From Saccoglossus kowalevskii (taxonomy: Eukaryota > Hemichordata > Enteropneusta > Harrimaniidae), in assembly GCF_000003605.2 (NCBI RefSeq), contig NW_003109978.1:625957-649861 (forward strand): a stretch of 23,905 nt of DNA, written 5' to 3'. The position numbers and the translations under genes were made by a program. Each line of letters starts with the position of its first letter. Position 1 is the first letter of the stretch. Below the pieces are notes generated by a model. That model searched no databases. It saw nothing but the letters and a program-made list of their open reading frames with translations, and was not told the DNA's origin. Below are positions 1 to 10,694 of the stretch, one piece after another.

Positions 1-1835
1 GTTTAGTAAATACCAGTAATTATAATGATGGCACTCATATTTCAAATCTTTCATTTTATTTGACTTGACCTTTCGTCAATAAAAGCATATCTACAATAAT
101 ACAATATTTAGTGTTCAAATATTACTTAGGAACAATTATATTCAAATCAAGATAAGTGTATATATACAATAAATTCTCCATCAATTAACAGTCACAACAA
201 TTAACATAGATTATGTTAAATATATGTTGGTTCTAAAACGTTAGAATATCAGCCTGTTCGTGCATTTATTCAAACCATTGGAGAGAAGAGACATTTCAAT
301 ATTCTTTCTAGATTCTCAGAAATTGATAAAACTGTTACTTTAGACCTTGATACATCATCCCAGCTTTCAAAAGATCGAAATTTCGAGAAAAAAAACGCTG
401 TTCGATTTAGTGTTTTAAACGTGTTTTGAAACACAAATACAACTACAACTGCCGTTTCGTCGATATTTGCATAATGTTTATCTTCAGGACGGTTTAAATG
501 ATAACATCTTAAATACTACTTTGTTGAATTTTCTGACATAATGGGTGATGAGCTTCCTATCGCAATCAATGCGTGTTTATCTAACGTCCATTGTCAGCAT
601 CAAGACTTCGTTGAAGAAACATGGTCATAACTTCACGCAACTTTCAAATCTTTTAAAGTCAATATTCTATTTTACTACTATCATTTCGCTAACGCAATGT
701 CGAGGAAGAAAAGCGAAGATAGATGAGACAAAACAAAATATGCGACTCAGTGACACAGTGTTGTATTATGACAAACCTCTCGATTGGTTCAAAAGGGACG
801 ACGAGGTTGAACTATAAGCATCCACACGGAAGATTTTCAACTACTACCAATATACTACTACCAATGAAAACACCAATACACCAGACGAGGAAGCGAGTAC
901 AGGAAATCTTGCTTGTCGATGTCAGCTAAATAAACAAAGCCATCGTTTCCGTCTAAAGCGTCCAGCTATATTCTCGTCGCATTTTGGCACAGCAAAATGT
1001 TTCTTCGAACATCGGCAATTTTGCTTCACCATGATCAGTTTTATTAGATCTCTTATCAGAGACACTGAAGGATTAGCTTGTGTGTAAACAGTCAGTGTGT
1101 AGAGTGGGACGTTAATGTTTTTCAGCGGATCATCCCTCATTGTGTATTTGCATAACAATAGAAGCCTTGTTTTCCTAACTTTCTAGCAGTATCGACTCAA
1201 TTTGACAAGGTTTTCTTCACTTTTCACACTCGCGCTTAAAATTATTTGTTATCTGATACACCTAATGGGTTTATGATATCAGTGGTTAATAAGTTTGGCC
1301 ATTCATAGCGTATGTTTATAATAATGCAGCAAGTCTGCAGTGTTTTACTATACCAAACTCTCGTTCGTGTTTTTGTCTGGGATTTTAAAGAAAATGCCTT
1401 GTCACAGAATAACAGTCTGTTGAAGGCGCAAAGTTTAAAATAATTAAGTGACAACAGAAAACAAACCTGCATAGAGATCGGAAAAATAGGTCTTTTGATT
1501 GTCGGGGACACATTTCAATAGACTTAATTACGGACAGTGAATGGCGTAAATTTCCCCCTAGAAACTCTAGCAATCGTGGATTTAATCATTTTTACAAGGT
1601 TCGTGATTTTTGTTGTCACGTTGTCATTATGTAAACAATGACTGTCCAGTTTGTGCGAACTTGTCCCTCTATACTTGGGAGTTTGAATTATATACGCCAA
1701 ATTACGTTTCTGAACGAGACAACAGACAGAAAATGCTTTAATCAAACATGTCATTAAACCCTTCCTAATAGCTTAAATCACTTTCATGTGTGATTCATTA
1801 AATATGGATTTATACTATGACATTGTCATTTTCTA
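1..1835. other. AT-rich stretch, no recognised gene
   Basis: I see no protein homology, RNA gene or repeat here. Two open frames are notable only for length. One, without ATG, runs from just after a stop near 213 to a TGA near 429 (+ strand, about 70 codons, fairly hydrophilic). The other runs from 545 to 817 (90 codons). Neither resembles a family I know, and neither is flanked by convincing splice sites. Treat the region as non-coding. Confidence 0.5.
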
Positions 1836-1891
1836 CAATGTTACAAGGCATCTAATGACAATGGTACAAAGCATCTAATGACAATGTTCAC
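1836..1891. repeat. 23-bp tandem repeat, about 2.4 copies
   Basis: Two adjacent 23-bp units (1836-1858 and 1859-1881) share the core GCATCTAATGACAATG and differ at two positions. A partial third unit follows to about 1891. This is a small local tandem duplication with no apparent function. Confidence 0.8.
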
Positions 1892-2884
1892 ATATTGATA
1901 AACTCGTTTAAATGTAATATTGAAATTGAAGATTGTTTCATGCTGTGGTCAGATATGCAATTGCAGTAAGATGTCCCAAATTATTCACAAAGTAACACAA
2001 AATTTAAAATAGTCAAAAATTCATATTTTTGATATGAATTACCTATATCGACATATAACATGTTTGGCAGTACTGGATCATGATTATGATATATTATGCA
2101 AATTGGCGATACAAACGTTTTTTCTGTTATATGGTGTTATATTGAGAACATCGTTTCAGAACATATACATGATGGAAAATAAATAAAATGCTTAATATCA
2201 ATTGACACCAGCATGATGTAACTGCTCATACATGATATTAATATCAGTACATAGCTTAGACTGTTCACATTGCTGCTTGCAGCTGTATTCTGATATTCAA
2301 ATTGTCATCCATACATACAAGTGTCAGCAGAATGAACACTAAATGTTCATTTGGTATTAAATTGGTGATTCTGTATAATTCTCCCTTAAGCAAATAACAT
2401 GATAAAAACATTCATAGAAATTCAATTACAACATAAATGTTACTACCTTGTACATTGAGTATGTATATTAGCACTACAAATAAATGAATGGATATAAACG
2501 ATGCACATTCATTTCTTTGAAATGACAAAGTGAGTATACATATCCTGGAATAATACAATATGCATTATTAGCGTGAAAACATTAATAGCTAACGTAATAT
2601 CACTGTATCTTATATAATAATAATAAAACGAGTTATATTAAAGTTCCCAACGAGAAACTACGTTAAATTTGTTATTCATAGTCGTAATGTAAACAGTCCA
2701 CTACACTTATTTAAGTGGCAGACTTTAGAAAGAATTACTAATACCTGGCTTTTAGTCGTATAAATGATTTTATGTTGTCCACGCCTAACAGTTGCATTTC
2801 AGCCGAATTTCACCCCATATCTTCAAAACTATGATTTTAGTGGGATTGACAGGAGTGCTAAATAGTAAGTGGTGATAATAGTGA
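1892..2884. other. AT-rich intergenic stretch, nothing recognised
   Basis: Low-complexity AT-rich sequence with many short TATA/AATAAA-like words, as expected by chance at this composition. I found no coding potential, RNA gene or clear repeat. Confidence 0.5.
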
Positions 2885-3460
2885 AGGACAATTGGAGACC
2901 GCTTAGATGACAGCATGCTAATAAAGACTATTGGAGGGCAGTGAGAAATGAGTGGTAGACAGTGAGTGTGGTAGAAAATTATGAGGGAAGATGGCAATTT
3001 GGAAGCAATTTGATTGGGCAGTGTGGAGAGTCGACAGTCTGTGGAGAAATTTGTAAGGACTGTGAGGAGGGTCGATATCAAACAGAAATTTGGAAGACCA
3101 GAGTGGAGGGTCGGCATCAGCAGCAATTTGGAAGGGCAGTGTGGATGGTCGTTATCAATCATTAATTTGGGAGGGCAGTCTGGCGGGTCGACATCAAACA
3201 GCAATTGAAAAGGCAGTGTGGAGGTTCGACATCAAACAGCAATTTGGGAGGGCAGTGTGGAAGCTTGACATCAAATAGTAATTTGGAAGGGCAGTGTGGA
3301 GGGCCGATATCAGCAGCAATTTGGAAGGGCAGTGTGGAGGCTCGACATCAAATAATAATTTGGAAGGGCAATATGGAGGGTCGACATCAGCAGCAATTTG
3401 GGAGGGCAGTGTGGAGGCTCGACATCAGCAGCAATTTGGAAGGGCAGTGTGGAGAACAAT
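2885..3460 (+). repeat. Minisatellite with 38/39-bp units
   Basis: A tandem array whose units start at 3092, 3130, 3169, 3207, 3246, 3285, 3323, 3362 and 3400, with a truncated last unit at 3438. Successive lengths are 38, 39, 38, 39, 39, 38, 39, 38 and 38 bp. Each unit carries the core GGCAGTGTGGAGG, then a TCGACATCA-type segment and an AATTT junction. The length difference lies in the CAGCAGCAATTT versus CAAATAGTAATTT segment. More decayed units can be followed upstream to about 3012, and scattered unit words (GGAGGGCAGTG) to about 2885. Open frames cross the array in several phases on both strands. This follows from the stop-poor unit and is not evidence of a protein, because 38-bp units shift the frame. 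A poly-T run at about 3480-3494 follows. Confidence 0.9.
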
Positions 3461-3479
3461 TTTCAAAACTAGCTGCCAG

Positions 3480-3797
3480 TTTTTTTTTTTTTTTGGTTTC
3501 ATTACACCCATGTTGGAAAACATAAAAAAACTTTGGGACATTTTTCTCACTTTGTAGTCAATCATTTATTTTAGAAAGTCGTGGAAATTTTTGTATTTCC
3601 TTACGTTTATGGAAGGTTTTTAAATTCCCTCCAATTTTCAAGGGACAAGTTGTTAATGTTGTCGGCGAATAGTGACTTTACGCTGTTTACACACCGTGCA
3701 AATTAGTGCAAAGTTTCGGAAAGTGATTGCAAAGTTGGTAGATGTATTTTTTATATTTGACCTAAACTATTGCAATATCGAAACCCCGCAGTTGTAC
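3480..3797 (+). repeat. Dispersed repeat, copy 1
   Basis: This starts at a poly-T run followed by GGTTTCATTACACCCATG and ends near GCAGTTGTA. It aligns along its whole length with 4263-4584, with many substitutions and small indels. Shared blocks include TTTTTGTATTTC, TTTATGGAA, the GTCGGC-AATAGTGACT segment and ATTTGACCTAA. Internally it repeats the word GCAAAGTTG, also seen at 3885-3925 and 4017-4050. I do not recognise the family. It encodes nothing visible. Confidence 0.8.
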
Positions 3798-4015
3798 AGT
3801 CACGAACACGAATAAAAGCCAGTTGAAAGCAGCCTATATTAGCCGATTTTAACATGAGAAGACTGTAAAATGTTAAAATACAACGTGCAAAGTTGTTAAA
3901 AGCGATTGAAAAGAATCCGGAGTTGCTTGAAAATAACTAAATATACCGAAAATGCACCTTATATAAGCAGATTCCTTAACAGAGAGCTGAAAAATAGAAG
4001 GAAAACTGCTTACAA

Positions 4016-4110
4016 AGTTGTAAAAAGCGATTGCAAAGCTGGTGGATACATTTGAGTGTGTGACCTATGATATTATATTGACGGGACCCATAGTTATAAG
4101 TTCGAAAATT
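4016..4110 (+). repeat. Partial third copy of the 3480/4263 repeat
   Basis: The segment with GCGATTGCAAAGCTGGTGGA, followed by TGTGACCTA and a CATAGTTATAAG end, resembles the last ~90 bp of the two longer copies (GTGATTGCAAAGTTGGTAGA ... TTTGACCTAA). It lies between them. This suggests an array of partial units rather than one simple duplication. Confidence 0.5.
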
Positions 4111-4262
4111 TGAATAAATATTACGTAAATTGTCGTTAAATTATCGTACGGTCTTTCAAAGCATTTAGAGGCCAAAGTTCAATTCAAGTAGTTACTTGTG
4201 CGAATGATATGGATTTAAAAACATTTCAATACGTGAAATAACCGTCAATTCGATTGAAATTC

Positions 4263-4584
4263 CATTTTTTTTGGTTTCACTACACCCATGCTGGAAAAGA
4301 TAAAAGGCAACTTTTGGGCATTTATCTCACTGTGCAGTCAAACATTTATTGTAGAAAATCGTGGACATTTTTGTATTTCTTTAAGTTTATGGAAAGTTTT
4401 TTAATTCCCTGTAATTTTCATAAAACAAATTGTTGATGTTGTCGGCAAATAGTGACTCTACGCTGTTTTCACACCGTGCAAAGTTGTGCAAAGTTGGGTA
4501 ATGTTTCACAAAGCTATTGCAAAGTTTGTAGACGTACTTGTATATTTGACCTAAGTTGTTGTCATATCGAATCCTGCAGTTGTA
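4263..4584 (+). repeat. Dispersed repeat, copy 2
   Basis: Second full-length copy of the repeat at 3480-3797, in the same orientation about 780 bp downstream. It again starts with T-rich sequence followed by GGTTTCACTACACCCATG and ends near GCAGTTGTAAAG. It abuts the separate repeat at 4583-4885. Confidence 0.8.
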
Positions 4585-4885
4585 AAGTGGAAGAACGTTG
4601 ATAATATGCAATTATTGTGTAAAGTACAACATTCCTAAACTAGCAGTATGTGATTATACATATTTACTATGTTTGTTAAGTTCCGTTTGACATAACCATG
4701 TTGGATACCACTCATAGTTGTGGCGTTTAGTGCGAATGACACTGCTAGTGTCGTCTGGTAAACGTCATCATATTAACTCTCCGTCATAACAATGTAAAAG
4801 TTGTTTAGTGCCAAACGGCTGATGGCACTTTGGAGAGCGACAACACTTTCCGAGCTGACAAGCAAGTCTTTAATGACACAGAATA
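4583..4885 (+). repeat. Dispersed repeat with an inverted copy at 14375-14625
   Basis: The reverse complement of 14375-14625 aligns here. Shared blocks are AGAACGTTG near the start, ATGTGATT-TACATAT, TTTGACATAA, the GTGGCGTTTAGTGCGAATG segment, and GAGCGACAACACTTTCCGAG with ACAAGCAAG near the end. This copy has about 75 extra bases in the middle (around 4765-4835). No coding frame is shared, so it is an uncharacterised interspersed repeat. Confidence 0.8.
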
Positions 4886-4897
4886 GAATAGAATAGT
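4881..4897. repeat. AGAAT microsatellite
   Basis: Three tandem copies of a GAATA pentamer at the downstream edge of the 4583-4885 repeat. Confidence 0.7.
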
Positions 4898-4928
4898 TTT
4901 TTGCAATTCATGCTAACATATAGTAATA

Positions 4929-4945
4929 GCGCCAGCTAGTGGCCA
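4929..4945 (-). promoter_or_regulatory. Candidate CTCF-binding site
   Basis: On the minus strand the sequence reads TGGCCACTAGCTGGCGC. Against the well-known CTCF core CCASYAGRKGGCRS, the 14-base core matches at all but one position (C in place of R). CTCF and its core motif are conserved across bilaterians. One match in 24 kb could occur by chance, but it lies 34 bp upstream of a strong start-codon context, which raises interest. Binding is inferred only. Confidence 0.45.
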
Positions 4946-4974
4946 ATTAGAAAAACGTTGTTTTTAGTTAGACT

Positions 4975-4986
4975 AAACATGGCGGC
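4975..4986 (+). promoter_or_regulatory. TISU/YY1-like initiator at an ATG
   Basis: The 12 bases around the ATG at 4979 match the TISU element (SAASATGGCGGC) at 11 of 12 positions; the first base is A rather than C/G. TISU elements in animals combine a YY1 site with a start codon for transcripts with very short leaders. No TATA box lies upstream, as is usual for such promoters. Promoter activity here is inference. Confidence 0.4.
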
Positions 4987-5080
4987 TCATGTTGGACTTT
5001 CTGCGCCCAGGATTTCAAATAGTGACTCAGCCTCAACCATAGTTTCTAAGCCATATTTGCAACCAGTAGAAACAGTCTGA
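4979..5080 (+). CDS. Small open frame (33 aa) after the TISU-like start
   Basis: An ATG in strong Kozak context (A at -3, G at +4) opens a 33-codon frame beginning MAAHVGLSAPR and ending PVETV, with TGA at 5078-5080. The peptide is rich in Ser, Ala and Val, has no cysteines, and resembles nothing I know. A good splice-donor match (ATG|GTATGT) lies at 5097, just beyond the stop. The block could therefore be a first exon whose reading frame has since been broken, or a leader with a small upstream ORF. I found no downstream exon in the window. It may also be repeat-derived, since a similar ATGGCG start recurs in the repeats at 12548 and 15091. Confidence 0.2.
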   Translation: MAAHVGLSAPRISNSDSASTIVSKPYLQPVETV

Positions 5081-5099
5081 GTAGTATAAAATCATGGTA

Positions 5100-8000
5100 T
5101 GTACTTATTTTGTTGGATTAACTAACGGATAAACGGTTGTGGTCGTACCACTTCCTGATGATGCAACACATGTTGAGGTCAGCTCGCCACTCGTCGTGTA
5201 CAGCTTGCTATCGTTTGCTGTCATATTTGTCATAAGTCATTTTTTTCTTGTGTAGCCAGTTTTTATGTAACTCACATGGTTAGCCATATTAATTGCCAGT
5301 TATTATCGCCTATCCATGTTGCACATTTGTGGCACAATATTGCTTTGTATTACAGTGTTCTTACTGTTTGTTCTACATTTATCGTAGTTAATCGTTTTTA
5401 TGGAATAAAGTAATCGAATTTATGTATCATAATAATTATGTCTGTACAAGCAGTCGCGAGTGATTTCAAGTTGAGTTGAATAATACGAGAGCCATCTATT
5501 TGAAAAAAAGGTCATTTGGCGGCTACAGTACCAATTCTTGAATCACTTTAATTTGCTGAATATTTTGTAATATTTCCTAAATATTCTCTGGTACAGGAAC
5601 AACATCATGGGCAGCTGGTTTCATCTTTGAAACAGATTTTGGACAACCAAATTATGTTCTCTCACCGAAACAAACAAAACATGAACAATTGCAGTAAACT
5701 GTTCCTTCGTTTATTGATGTTGAATTTCGCACAGCGTAGTCCAACCTTGCTAAATTCATTGTCTTTGGTGACCTTTCTGTTTAATACAGGCACTAACAAC
5801 TATATTTTCACTGGTAACACATTAAGCATACAGGTCACATTGCAAACAAATCACAGGTTCCACTCGCACTCATTGTTATAAAACAGTTATAAACACCTTA
5901 TCCCCTTTCTGTAAATTCTGTTAAAATGTATTTCCGATTATTCACTACCAGACGCAATTCAGAAAGCTTGTAAAATCTTTGTGATGCGAAAGAACTGGCA
6001 TGATCATTTTCCTTTAGATATATCTGAAGGTAAATACAATCATTGGACTTTTAATATTCAAAATTCAAAAGTAATATAAAATTTCATTTATTCCAAGTGA
6101 AGCTAGTGACTTGGACAGTGACGTTTTTTGGATGATTATTTAATGTATGAATTCCATTTAGCAAGCTCAGTCTGGTGTAATTGACCATAAATTATACTGC
6201 AAACCTCTAGTCAGAATTTTCAAGTATGTTGATGGGAGGGTAGAATTTGAGTAGTGAAGACGTAATGCAAGGGCGGTTCTGGCATTTGAGTGGCCAGAGC
6301 AAACAGGTGGTTGACAGTTAATATTAATCCGTTGATTTGATTATTCCCTGGAAATTGTGGTAACTTGCACTACCTTGAAACTGACAGAAACACTACTCTA
6401 TGGAGTGTACTCTATCGAGTGTTATTTCAGAGAACAATCTCTCGCATCAGATGACATTTATTCAAGAGTTGATACTTCGTTTCTTTTCTTATATTCAACG
6501 CTTATTATACAATTTATTTAAACGATGGAATTAACGGTGACAGTTGACTAATTGAAATGAATATGGTATTATATATTTATTGATACGATCAGGGATATAA
6601 GGCCACGTTGCCCACGCTGCTCTAGAGTGTAGCTTGTTCCGTACGTTCTTTGATATCATAGAAACAGGCCTCAACTGGAGTAGAATATTTATATTTAAAC
6701 TGATTATCTTCTGTATACTCGTGAAACCATTTGTGGTGTTGATGAATGAGTCTGGAAATAGACGCTATGTAAACGGAGAAAAGTATGTGGCCAAGTACAG
6801 GGCACTGAGAGACACCAAATATACATGCGATTGCTTACTAGTAGTACATATATAATATCTCACAGACAGATTGAGTGATATGACGGTAATGTGAATGAAT
6901 ACTGTATTCCCCGTTTAGAGAAATTAGTGGTGGTCTCAATGATATCCAGGAGGAAAGTATATCTTCTATCTTTGTCATAAATTATTGACTGAACAAGTTT
7001 GCTAATTTGCAGTTCCAGTTTGAAGAGAGGTTGGTTTGGTGAACAAGCTAGAAACAGTTCGAAATAACCTGCTCTGATTGTTGGCATTTTCTTCCACACA
7101 ATTGGTATAGTAACTGGACCTAGCCTCAGGAATTAAATTATTAACATTGCTGCAGGTATCTTTGAAAATTTGATTCTCTCTGGTTAAAGCCCTAATAACC
7201 GAAGAGTATGTTGTAATTGCAGAGTGCACGCCCTGATTAGAGAAGTTTACCAACAACATATAACTTCTAAAAAGTGAATTTACATTATTTTTTCATTTAG
7301 GCTGATAAAATGGCAAATGATTTGACCGTCACTAATATATACTCTATATCAAAGTCATGTAGTTCCTCTTTGACACTTTTTGTCGTGACCATATGTTGAT
7401 GTTGTCAACAACAATACTGTGGTTAATCTCGTCATTACAACAGATTTTATTTATAGTTTAACTGCAAGTATAGCATTAGTTCTTCTTAATTTCAAGATCG
7501 ATAAATAACAAGAGTTGGCACTTTAATTATACATTATTGATAGAAGGCCATTTCTGACACGATCACATCACCTAGACTATCCAATCAGACACAATAACTG
7601 AATATAAAACTGTGTCATGTAACACGAAAGACTCATATTTCTTCATACTGCATATCATAAGGTGAATGCTATTGTTCTTAGGAGTCTGTTCATACGCTAA
7701 TTTTCAAGATAGCTTCTGCTATATAGCAATATAGCAGATGTCTTCTCCATAACGTTGGTAAACTACTGAAAATCAACCATGGACCACTTAGGCTTGCTCA
7801 CGGAACGGGTTGTTAAGTGAAACTTTCGTGCAAGCCGTATACTGAATATTTCGAAATGCAGGAAAGAGTTCAGGAAGAAATAATGAATATAGAGAAGCTG
7901 AAAGCACTTGAGCTGAACATATGAGAAGGCTTAGACAGACTAACTGGAATAAATATGTACACGCTATGTACCTTCTACAACTATATCTAGCATAACACAA

Positions 8001-8679
8001 TGTCGGTATTGCAGGCACATTGTTTATAAAGAGAAAACGTGTCATGCAATCACAGAAAAGGTTTTGTTGCTATTGTTTGTAAGATAGAAATAGGTAATGA
8101 AGCCCTGAAAGGTGAGACAGGCACTGAATTGTAGTCTCAAAATCCATTGACCGTGAAACATGTCTCAACTTGAGGGGAGGCTAAATTATATCGGATGATT
8201 CCACTTACTGGGTTTCTGTCTGTTGATATGGCTTATCGGGCCAGTCACAACACGTCCCCTGTAGATAAGCGAACCATCAATGGGATACAGTTGACCCCTT
8301 TCGTGATTCAGGAGTGTTTGTACAAACTACATAGTTTACTATCAGATAAAGTACTTGTGTTGTGATTGATGGTACGACTAATGGCGCACTAATGGTCAAT
8401 GCGGTGTACTTAGACATACCTGAATAGCCCTATATATAAGCTACTAGTCAAACAGTGGAGCAAAATTGTTTTGCCCTCATTCATTAGAGATCTCAGGTAC
8501 AACTATGAAAGCAGATTTGCTAGACAAGGAGAAACCAAGCCCAGTTGTTGCCAGTGTTAGACACATCCGATATTGCTCTGGTCACTAAAATAAAAAATGG
8601 CGACATTACATGACAAATACAATTACAGGTGAACTGATTTATTTGTGTTTATGCGTTGATATATACTCCACACTTAAAA
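5100..8679. other. Long AT-rich stretch, no gene recognised
   Basis: About 3.6 kb without a recognisable gene, RNA or long repeat. Open frames here are short (up to about 85 codons), have AT-biased composition, match no family I know, and have no convincing exon partners. The one local structure worth noting is the perfect hairpin at 7716-7737. This could be intronic or intergenic; the sequence does not decide. Confidence 0.5.
7716..7737. repeat. Perfect 9-bp stem hairpin
   Basis: CTGCTATAT at 7716-7724 pairs with ATATAGCAG at 7729-7737 across a 4-base loop. One more pair (T-A) extends the stem outward. It is short and AT-rich, and no function is apparent. Confidence 0.6.
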
Positions 8680-9480
8680 TTTATAAAGTTTATTTGATCG
8701 AAACTAATGAATGACAGTTAACTAATAAATAAAAGTTACTAGTACGTCAACTGAATCTTGATAGAGCCAAGAGTATAAGGTAACACTGACCTATTTGATT
8801 ATATCTCGCGTGTGTTATCAGCGTAAATGAGATAAGCGTTTTGATTTACGTACATCGTTGTATTATTACCTTATGTAACCTCGTTCATTGGGGATGAAAC
8901 GTGTTAAACACACTATATTTGACCTGTGAAAACAGCACATATATAACTTAGGTTTGCAGGGGTGGATTGTCTCCGTTTTGTCACCTTCAAAGTTTAACGT
9001 TTTTCTGATCGGATCGCCCTGCCTGGAAATTAAAACTGTAACATACACGCATCGACGAATACAAGGTAACAAATGATATTCCTATATGCAATATAGAAAC
9101 ATTCATTTTGCTTACTTAACACCGTTTTTATGAAAATCATGAACAGTGTTGTCATAATAGTATCAGCACTCAGAATTGCGCTGCTGAAGGCAGTTAACAA
9201 TATTCAAAATGTCGGTAAGAGTCAAAACAGGAGTATGTTGTTGAAATTGAAATTGAGGTTAGTGATTTCTTTGAAATAAATGTTGAAATTTACAGAACAT
9301 GGATAATTATTTTAAACGAATATGAAGTCCGAAATGCGCTGCATCCACGATGTATATCTAGGCCCCAAAGACATTTCACTTTAATGGTAACATAACCAAC
9401 AGGTGCGTGGAATAATTTAGATGTGATTTTGTTATATTGAATAACAATTTCATACTTTCACCATGTTCTAACAAATTTAA
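8680..9480 (+). repeat. Left arm of a long inverted repeat
   Basis: The reverse complement aligns with 10695-11575 over roughly 800 bases with substitutions and indels. Clear anchors in the reverse complement are ATTAGTTAAC followed by CGATCAAA (outer end), TTTACGCTGATAA, CAAATAGGTCAGTGT, a segment ending CCTGCCTGGAAATT on the plus strand, GACTCTTACCGAC, ATTCGTTTAAAA with ATAATTATCCATGTTCTG, and GCAGCGCATTTC with GACTTCAT. The innermost part (9380-9480) matches more weakly. No transposase is encoded. Confidence 0.85.
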
Positions 9481-9546
9481 TCTATTTTGTATGTGGCGAG
9501 ATTAGTGACCATATTATTTTTATTTCCTTTATTAGGAAATAAAGCA

Positions 9547-9612
9547 AAAATCAAAAACGGCGTCAGCCAAATAAAAGCACATATACATTCATATGAGATA
9601 ATGCAGAGCCTA
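9547..9612 (+). repeat. Fragment of the 12.1/14.6-kb repeat
   Basis: A ~65-bp segment containing GGCGTCAGCCAAATAAAAGC and then ACATTCATATGAGAT matches the start-codon core of the repeats at 12095-12865 and 14610-15410. The ATG of those copies is ACG here and the frame is broken by TAG. It lies inside the loop of the long inverted repeat. Confidence 0.65.
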
Positions 9613-10243
9613 ACCAATTGAATAAACAGCCACTGTGCTACAAATAGTACTCGCAAATCGAATTCTGCAAGGGTATATAATGGTTGTTTGGTTCAATTAT
9701 TGATTTTTGTGAACTCAGCAGCACTCTCAACTTAATAATACATGCAAGAACTTAACTACTCCGTCGACTTTTTACGTTTTTCCCGTAAAGCATGTTAGAT
9801 GTACCCTTCTTCGACAGCCTATTTATGTATTATCAACTTGTTTGTATGTCCTCCCTTGATGACGATTGTTATAAGTTATAAATGGGCTACGGAAGGAACT
9901 GGTCCTTTGTAGAATATGATTGGCAAATATTGAAACCTTAGAAATAAGAATGATTAACATTCATAATTCTGAAGAATGTCAAATATAGAAATGCAGTTTT
10001 GAAAAGTAACACCGATCATATTTTTTAGATGAGCTAAAATAAAACAAAACAAAATTGAGATGCTGCTTAAGTGATGATCAGTTATCACTATCGTCACACG
10101 TGAATTGACTTTGAGACGAATAACCTTGCTTTTGGGAAAAAATAGGAAATGAATGCCGATGAAAGTGTTTTTGTTATGATGGATTTTTACTATGAGATGA
10201 CATTATCACGTCTAGGTGATACTCGTTAATATATGAAGTGGTA

Positions 10244-10611
10244 CTAAACCGTTTTAAATAGGCCGCCGTGCTGAATTTGCTCTCTTTCAATCTCCCGGCA
10301 CCACAGTGAATTGTGTACGTTTGATCCCGGATTCCAACGATCTGTAGAAAAAACTTTCCACTGTAACCGACACTTCTCAATCAGTGTATTCAAACAAAAT
10401 TTTAAACATTTCCAGTGTAAATCACAACTCTCGAACCGTCCTTTTTTACCCCAAAGTGAAATTAACAGGATGTAAATCATAGCGTTGAAAGAGCTGTTTA
10501 TGCATTGACCAATCACATGGGAGCTCATAAACACAAACGAAATATTTGCTATTGTACTTAACACTAAGCACAAAGGAATGGCTTTGAAATAAGAAGTAAG
10601 AAAATTCAAAA
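10244..10611 (-). pseudogene. GPCR TM7-like fragment (tentative)
   Basis: A minus-strand open frame of about 120 codons, following a TAA, has a hydrophobic N-terminal half. A stretch of about 17 hydrophobic residues (IPLCLVLSTIANISFVF) is followed by a segment containing NSSFNAMIYILL. The N-S-S-x-N-x-x-I-Y pattern resembles transmembrane helix 7 of class A peptide GPCRs (NSSxNPxIY, the NPxxY motif), with the proline replaced. It is followed by a basic stretch (WGKKGRF), as at the start of a cytoplasmic tail. Against this: there is no ATG at the start, no upstream TM1-6 (the preceding DNA is an inverted-repeat arm), and the ~65-residue tail is unrecognised. It could be a terminal-exon relic, a captured fragment or a chance frame. 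Confidence 0.3.
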
Positions 10612-10694
10612 CTTATTTGGAAGCCTTGAACTAGAAATTGTCTTATGCAGTTCGAACAAAAATCGTAGCAGATTTAGTATATATATTGAATACA

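Noticed and set aside
213-429. ATG-less hydrophilic open frame that looks protein-like
   Set aside because: No family recognised, no good splice acceptor/donor pair and no supporting neighbour exon.
2885-3460. CRISPR-like repeat array
   Set aside because: Units are contiguous, with no unique spacers, and the setting is eukaryotic.
2785-3557. Overlapping open frames of 60-140 codons on both strands, rich in Gly/Trp/Ser
   Set aside because: They lie on the 38/39-bp minisatellite. The mixed unit lengths shift frame every few units, so no single repeat protein is maintained.
10174-10380. Minus-strand frame overlapping the TM7-like frame
   Set aside because: Different phase, no recognisable features; a shadow of the other frame.
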